NCBI GenBank assembly: GCA_016209785.1
Contig: JACQVM010000262.1
Span: 1-6,017 of the forward strand
Direction: 5' to 3'
Source: Candidatus Melainabacteria bacterium
GTDB lineage: Bacteria; Cyanobacteriota; Vampirovibrionia; Obscuribacterales; Obscuribacteraceae
Length of the DNA stretch: 6,017 nucleotides
In this document: positions 5,695 to 6,017 of the stretch, one piece after another
How the letters are laid out: the number at the start of each line of letters is the position of its first letter
Position numbering within the stretch: position 1 is the first letter of the stretch
Program-made: the position numbers and the translations under genes
The notes under the pieces: generated by a model
The model's database searches: none
Told to the model about the DNA's origin: nothing
The model's input: the letters and a program-made list of their open reading frames with translations, nothing else

Positions 5695-5700
5695 CTAACC
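5684..5700. repeat. Inverted repeat overlapping the -35 region
   Basis: GGTT (5684-5687) and AACC (5697-5700) bracket GC...GC to make a 17-base imperfect inverted repeat (GGTTGCTAGAGCTAACC, one bulge). It overlaps the spacer and -35 position of the minus-strand promoter candidate and abuts the palindrome CCCTAGGG, where an operator would be expected. No regulator is identified. Confidence 0.3.
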
Positions 5701-5804
5701 GTAACACAGGTACACCTCCATCAGAATGAGCTGTAAGAAATGACACACGCGATGCGATCAGGCTGACCATTCTCAGTAAGCCAGCCCGATGCACAACATA
5801 ATTA

Positions 5805-5849
5805 CACAGGTGGTTTCACATATGGTGCTATGAAATCATTTTCACTGTG
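5805..5849 (-). terminator. Compound hairpin at the 3' end of the right-edge gene
   Basis: Outer arms CACAG (5805-5809) and CTGTG (5845-5849) enclose an inner 8-bp stem, TGGTTTCA (5811-5818) with TGAAATCA (5831-5838, one G-U type pair on the plus strand). The structure spans the stop codon of the minus-strand gene (5844-5842). No strong T-tract follows on the minus strand, so it may be a weak terminator, a 3'-end-stabilising structure or chance. Confidence 0.28.
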
Positions 5850-6017
5850 ACACCAGAATTGGCTGAATACGATTAAGATTGTCCAGCGTTAACTGATACA
5901 CTGGTTTATCACCGTTACCAGCCACGCCAGCATTTAAATCACCAAGTACAGGCACTATAAGATTGCCTGCAGTACCAGGTGTTTGGGCAATTAAATATCC
6001 AGCTATGGGCATTGAAC
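5842..6017 (-). CDS. Unrecognised protein, C-terminal fragment (5' end outside window)
   Basis: The minus-strand frame is open from the right edge (first whole codon at 6015-6013) to TGA at 5844-5842, giving the last 57 residues of a protein. The sequence has balanced, folded-protein composition: MPIAGYLIAQTPGTAGN near the edge, then LIVPVLGDLNAGVAGNGD, then a C-terminus ending in IQPILVSQ. Alternating hydrophobic residues and Gly/Asn turns suggest beta structure. Codons mostly have purine first and mixed third positions, as in real coding sequence, while the other two minus-strand frames hit stops in this span. An internal ATG (6012-6010) near the edge could be a start, making a 56-residue protein, but no ribosome site is visible in the few bases available. 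I cannot assign a family. It reads in the same direction as the small gene at 5613-5314. Confidence 0.55.
   Translation of the reverse strand, partial: SMPIAGYLIAQTPGTAGNLIVPVLGDLNAGVAGNGDKPVYQLTLDNLNRIQPILVSQ

Overview
The window looks like bacterial accessory-type chromosome from a lineage that carries many long, disordered proteins ending in a LysM domain, next to TPR proteins. The style (Pro/Thr/Ser/Glu/Gln-rich polypeptides, a C-terminal LysM with its own extension, a kinesin-light-chain-like TPR protein, moderate base composition) recalls Obscuribacterales (Melainabacteria/Vampirovibrionia, the non-photosynthetic sister lineage of Cyanobacteria). That placement is from memory of family style, not from a database match, and I hold it at about 50%. 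There is no rRNA, tRNA, CRISPR array, transposase or recognisable phage gene.

Layout. Plus strand: (1) the last 99 codons of a LysM-type protein cut by the left edge (3-302); (2) a 256-residue TPR protein (365-1135); (3) a 970-residue, mostly disordered protein whose C-terminal LysM-plus-extension block is a paralogue of gene 1 (1231-4143); (4) a possible 31-codon small ORF with a good Shine-Dalgarno (4209-4304), lying in frame just ahead of (5) a 251-residue hydrophilic, Gln/Thr-rich protein of unknown function (4311-5066). Minus strand: (6) a 99-residue acidic small protein (5314-5613) with a perfect TATAAT -10 box and a GGTGAT ribosome site upstream; (7) the last 57 codons of an unrecognised protein entering from the right edge (5842-6017). 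The strand switch lies in 5067-5313, where I find no convincing gene.

How the parts may work together. The two LysM-block proteins flank a TPR scaffold protein with gaps of 62 and 95 bases, all on one strand, which suggests co-transcription. A TPR adaptor, two cell-wall-binding LysM proteins with long flexible arms, and another disordered partner would fit a cell-envelope or surface-tethering assembly. Against a simple secreted role, no complete protein here has a recognisable N-terminal signal peptide. The functional link is inference; the paralogy and gene order are visible directly.

Most notable points: the LysM-block duplication around a TPR gene, a 64-base direct repeat (61/64 identical) inside the big gene, two ordered islands in its disordered region, mini-ORFs ending 1 and 6 bases before the starts of two genes, and a promoter with overlapping palindromes supporting the minus-strand small gene.
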